Below, piece after piece: positions 61,210-64,000 of a DNA stretch of 64,000 bases; position 1 is the stretch's first letter, and the number at the start of each line of letters is the position of its first letter. The translations under genes were made by a program, and so were the position numbers. The notes under the pieces are model-generated. The model was not told the origin of the DNA, did not search any database, and was given only the letters and a program-made list of their open reading frames with translations. Location of the stretch: NCBI GenBank assembly GCA_963978905.1, contig OZ022261.1, positions 13,923,475 through 13,987,474 on the forward strand. The letters are read 5' to 3'. The stretch is from Trichostrongylus colubriformis (Eukaryota > Nematoda > Chromadorea > Rhabditida > Trichostrongylidae).

Positions 61210-62167
61210 ATGTCATCTCCTGCGACCTCTTCCGATAATGTGTTCCCTGGTACGTATGCGACAATACCGCTATCGCCCACCCCTTTGACGTATCCTTATC
61301 ATTCAGGGTGGTCAACTGCATATGGAAGGCTATTCAGGAAGTTTAGTTTTCAAACGGCGATAGAGTTCTCCAGGTACTAATGACTCTACCACTTGAAGAC
61401 AGCATTAGGGGTAGTGCGGTAACGGAGAAATCCCTACAAGAAGTCACTCACATGGTAGTCCTGGGCCTAAGAAGGCTATCTGTGGCGAAATCCCGGTGAA
61501 AAAGCGCCCCTCCGAGTTGTAGAAACGCCGCAAAACGCCGCAACCGCTTGTCTGTTCCGCCTCTTGATATGTCGATCCCGCCTTCCGATGACGTAATTCC
61601 CGATTGACTGGGGTGGGAGCGGTCAAGGAGATGCGGCAGGGTCGAAGGTTTTGCGGCGCGCTTTCGCAGGTTTAGCTTGAAGCTCACTCCAAAAAGTAGA
61701 TGCTGTTGTATTTCCAAACACTCCTTTGTGTTTACTTGGCAACATGCCAATGGAAAACTAGATCACACTACCCGCATCTTGACGGGAAGGTCGTCCGCGC
61801 CTAGAACCAAAGGTGGGAAGGGGGTCTTCTTTCTCGGGTTTTTGGCCATTTTCATCCACTTTTTCTCCACTGTCCTGTTATTAGGCATCTCGACTTTCAT
61901 ATGCACTACTTTTACTTTTCGTCCGACTTTCCCCTAATGCTGCCTTTAAGCCGTGTTATAAGATGTCGCCGAAAAAGAAAGCTGCCTAGCTCAAAGATGA
62001 AAAAGAGGGAAAACCGGCTCGATGACAGTCAACATTACATCCGCAAAGTTGAACCTAAGCGTGATCAATTCTGGGAGCTGTTCCACTTTTCGGATAGAAT
62101 CGATCCTCCCAATCCAGCGCACGACCTAGATCGAGACAGACAGAACATGTTACACCAAGACTCATGA
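61210..62167 (+). CDS. Uncharacterised 122-residue protein, two exons
   Basis: Exons 61210-61373 and 61963-62167 join in phase (codon AG|A = Arg). The protein starts MSSPATSSDNVFPGTYATIP, is proline/tyrosine-rich (LSPTPLTYPYHSGW), then basic (RCRRKRK, KMKKRE) and ends with a charged aromatic region (YIRKVEPKRDQFWELFHFSD, DPPNPAHDLDRDRQ). No signal peptide or membrane span; family not recognised. The start is 185 bp from the divergent P5C reductase exon, so they may share a promoter. The intron is almost wholly a MITE. Other upstream exons cannot be excluded. Confidence 0.6.
61392..61950. mobile_element. MITE, CTTAAAG-type family, copy 4, filling an intron
   Basis: It runs TTGAAGACAGCATTAGGGG to CCCCTAATGCTGCCTTTAAG, 559 bp, same orientation as copy 1 and reverse of copy 2. 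It occupies all but 18 nt (5') and 12 nt (3') of the intron 61374-61962. Confidence 0.88.
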
Positions 62168-62992
62168 CGAAAAAGCACTCAGTAGTAAAGTTGTGTGACC
62201 CAAACACAATATTCATCCCTATTGTTTATAAACATAACAAAAGCACTGAAATTGCTCTCGATGAATGACTAAATAATTTATTACTTATTTGTGATTTGAA
62301 GAAAATTTTTACCATTCTACATAGCGGCACATTTTCTGTGCACGTTTTCTCCAGAAAGGTACACTCATACATCATACAACCCAACTCATTCGGCACTACA
62401 AAACCGACACCTGTGAATTTGGAAAATACCTGGATTCTATGTCTGCATTTTCACAAAATGTTCGTGTACGCTTAAACGCTCCCCATAATTATGGCCTGAA
62501 GGCAATCGTGAGCTCCGGATGATTTTAGCAAATTTCTAGAATGCATACAACTCTTGACTAGGTGTAACACATATTTTTATGTCCCTTATTAATCTTATAC
62601 ATTATCTCCAAACCAGATTTTATTCGAATGCGGCTGTCAGCCTCGGGCTTTCGACAAAGATGTGAACTCTCTTGTTTCGTGAAATGGAAAATTCGAAAGG
62701 TGGTAGCGTTCAGCTTTGTATTTTAAAACCGGTGATACAACTGAACGGTAAGGGGTGAGTGGGATCGATAATCAAGAGGAATTCGGCTGTTGGAAGTCAC
62801 CGCCAAAGACCTTTAGAGAGTCGATAGATGATCTGCAGATCCTATGGAGACTTCGATTTTTAACATTTCCCAGTCCAGCAATTAAAATAATTCAGTGAAA
62901 CTGCAGAAGATAAGACAAAGGAGTTTGCTCATGAATTTCCGACGTCCTTGCCTATTAATCTAAGCCATTTGAAGACCCCTTACAGGTACCAC
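62168..62992. other. No recognisable gene
   Basis: AT-rich, no open frame or element seen. Confidence 0.4.
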
Positions 62993-63163
62993 TTCGACGG
63001 GGTGTATGTCGTTTGGCGCGGCCCTTGCAGCTGATTTGCCAATGGGGCGCATGGGCCGTCTGGACTCTCCCACATTTACCTGAGCCCTTTTAGGGGAGGA
63101 GCTTTGGCAGTCATTCGCAAATTAACTCCAAGGGGCCGCGCCAAACGACCGTGTCCCCTTCGA
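62993..63163. mobile_element. Short foldback MITE
   Basis: The left arm TCGACGGGGTGTATGTCGTT..GGCGCGGCCCTTG is inverted at 63129-63163 (CAAGGGGCCGCGCC..CCCCTTCGA). Confidence 0.75.
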
Positions 63164-63400
63164 CTTCAATGTCACTCATAAACCGATCATTCGGTCAGTG
63201 CCATGCCAGAAAGACAAATTTCAGGTTTTTAAGGGACCGGCAAAAAATTGGGTAACTACTAAGAACTGGCGTCAGAATATTATTCGATGTATTGGATATA
63301 CAAAGCATTTTGACACAAGAACTTTATTGCTCAATCGGTAAGACGCACTCGCGCCGAGGGACTCGAATTGGAGTAAAAAATTTGTACAAGAGTGAAGTTA

Positions 63401-63864
63401 AAGGCACGCCACGCGGTAATCAGATTAGCGGTTTACTTTCTTGGGGCTAGTAGTTCCTTGGATAGCTGCTCAGACTACATATCTGTGGCGCCTGCACAGT
63501 GCATCCTCATGGTGTTGTGCCTGCTTGAACGCAACCGAGCCACACCCATCCAACCAAATCACTCCTGGCCATAGACGAACAACTTCCGATGTGGAAGCTG
63601 CATTGATCGTCGGAATGGCTGTTTCATCAGATTATCTTCTCTTATCGCTGGCTTCTTTCTCTAGGTGACGCCACGCTGGAAGTTTGCTCGTCTGAGTATA
63701 GGGGTGATTTGATGGGTGGGCGTGGCTCGGTTGTGTTCAAGCAAGCACAACATCGTAAGAGTGCACCGTGCAACCGCAACAAAGGTGCAGCGTGAGCAGT
63801 TATCCGAGGACCTACTCAACTCGAAAAAGTAACCTACTAATCTGATTATCGCGTGGTATGCCTT
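63401..63864. mobile_element. Foldback MITE, TTA target duplication
   Basis: Ends AAGGCACGCCACGCGGTAAT / ATTATCGCGTGGTATGCCTT; direct TTA at 63398-63400 and 63865-63867. Inner arms CGAGCCACACCCATC / GATGGGTGGGCGTGGCTCGG. PIF/Harbinger-type duplication. Confidence 0.8.
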
Positions 63865-64000
63865 TTAGTTAGGTGATAAAAGGTGGGCGATCACATTGCG
63901 GACTATATACACATGAAAACGAATACCGGGACACTGAATAAGGTTACAACCACGAAATATCACAAAGGGGTCGATCAGAATCTATTGAGCATGCACGAAT

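Noticed and set aside
63330..63372. tRNA gene
   Set aside because: GCTCAATCGGTAAGACGC resembles a D-arm, but no proper T-arm or acceptor stem follows.

Overview
The window is nuclear DNA of a nematode, most likely a clade V strongylid (hookworm-like) worm. The evidence is small multi-exon genes with worm-type splice sites, gene families with clear C. elegans counterparts, and introns and intergenic DNA packed with RTE retroposons, mariner/Tc1 elements, a Penelope-type GIY-YIG fragment and many foldback MITEs. Nothing bacterial or viral was found, and there is no CRISPR array. Gene models below were assembled by eye from splice sites and reading-frame phase, so coordinates are predictions without RNA support.

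Layout. 0.5-10 kb (+): the 3' part of an inward-rectifier K+ channel gene (irk family), whose introns hold a MITE, a decayed RTE retroposon that itself carries a 726-bp foldback insertion, and a 1.1-kb foldback element. 10-36 kb: no confident host gene. This stretch is a mosaic of foldback elements (several with tRNA-like box A/box B modules), a second RTE fragment, a deleted mariner, a 285-bp tandem array, Tc1-type elements and a Penelope-like 3' end. 36.9-38.8 kb (+): a complete eight-exon ceramide synthase. 39.7-46.3 kb (-): an 18-exon mitochondrial polynucleotide phosphorylase (pnpt-1), convergent with the ceramide synthase. 47.5-56.5 kb (-): a seven-exon LAMP-like lysosomal membrane protein (lmp-1) whose large introns hold a Tc1-like element, a MITE, a ~2-kb minisatellite and an array of GC-rich hairpins. 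57-64 kb: more MITEs, a first exon of pyrroline-5-carboxylate reductase (-), and a divergent two-exon gene of unknown function (+) whose only intron is almost entirely one MITE.

The host genes do not form an evident pathway: a membrane channel, sphingolipid synthesis, mitochondrial RNA turnover, a lysosomal membrane glycoprotein and proline synthesis. The most unusual features are the MITE-filled intron at 61.4-62.0 kb, the hairpin array in lmp-1 intron 2, and the recurring tRNA-like promoter modules inside foldback elements.
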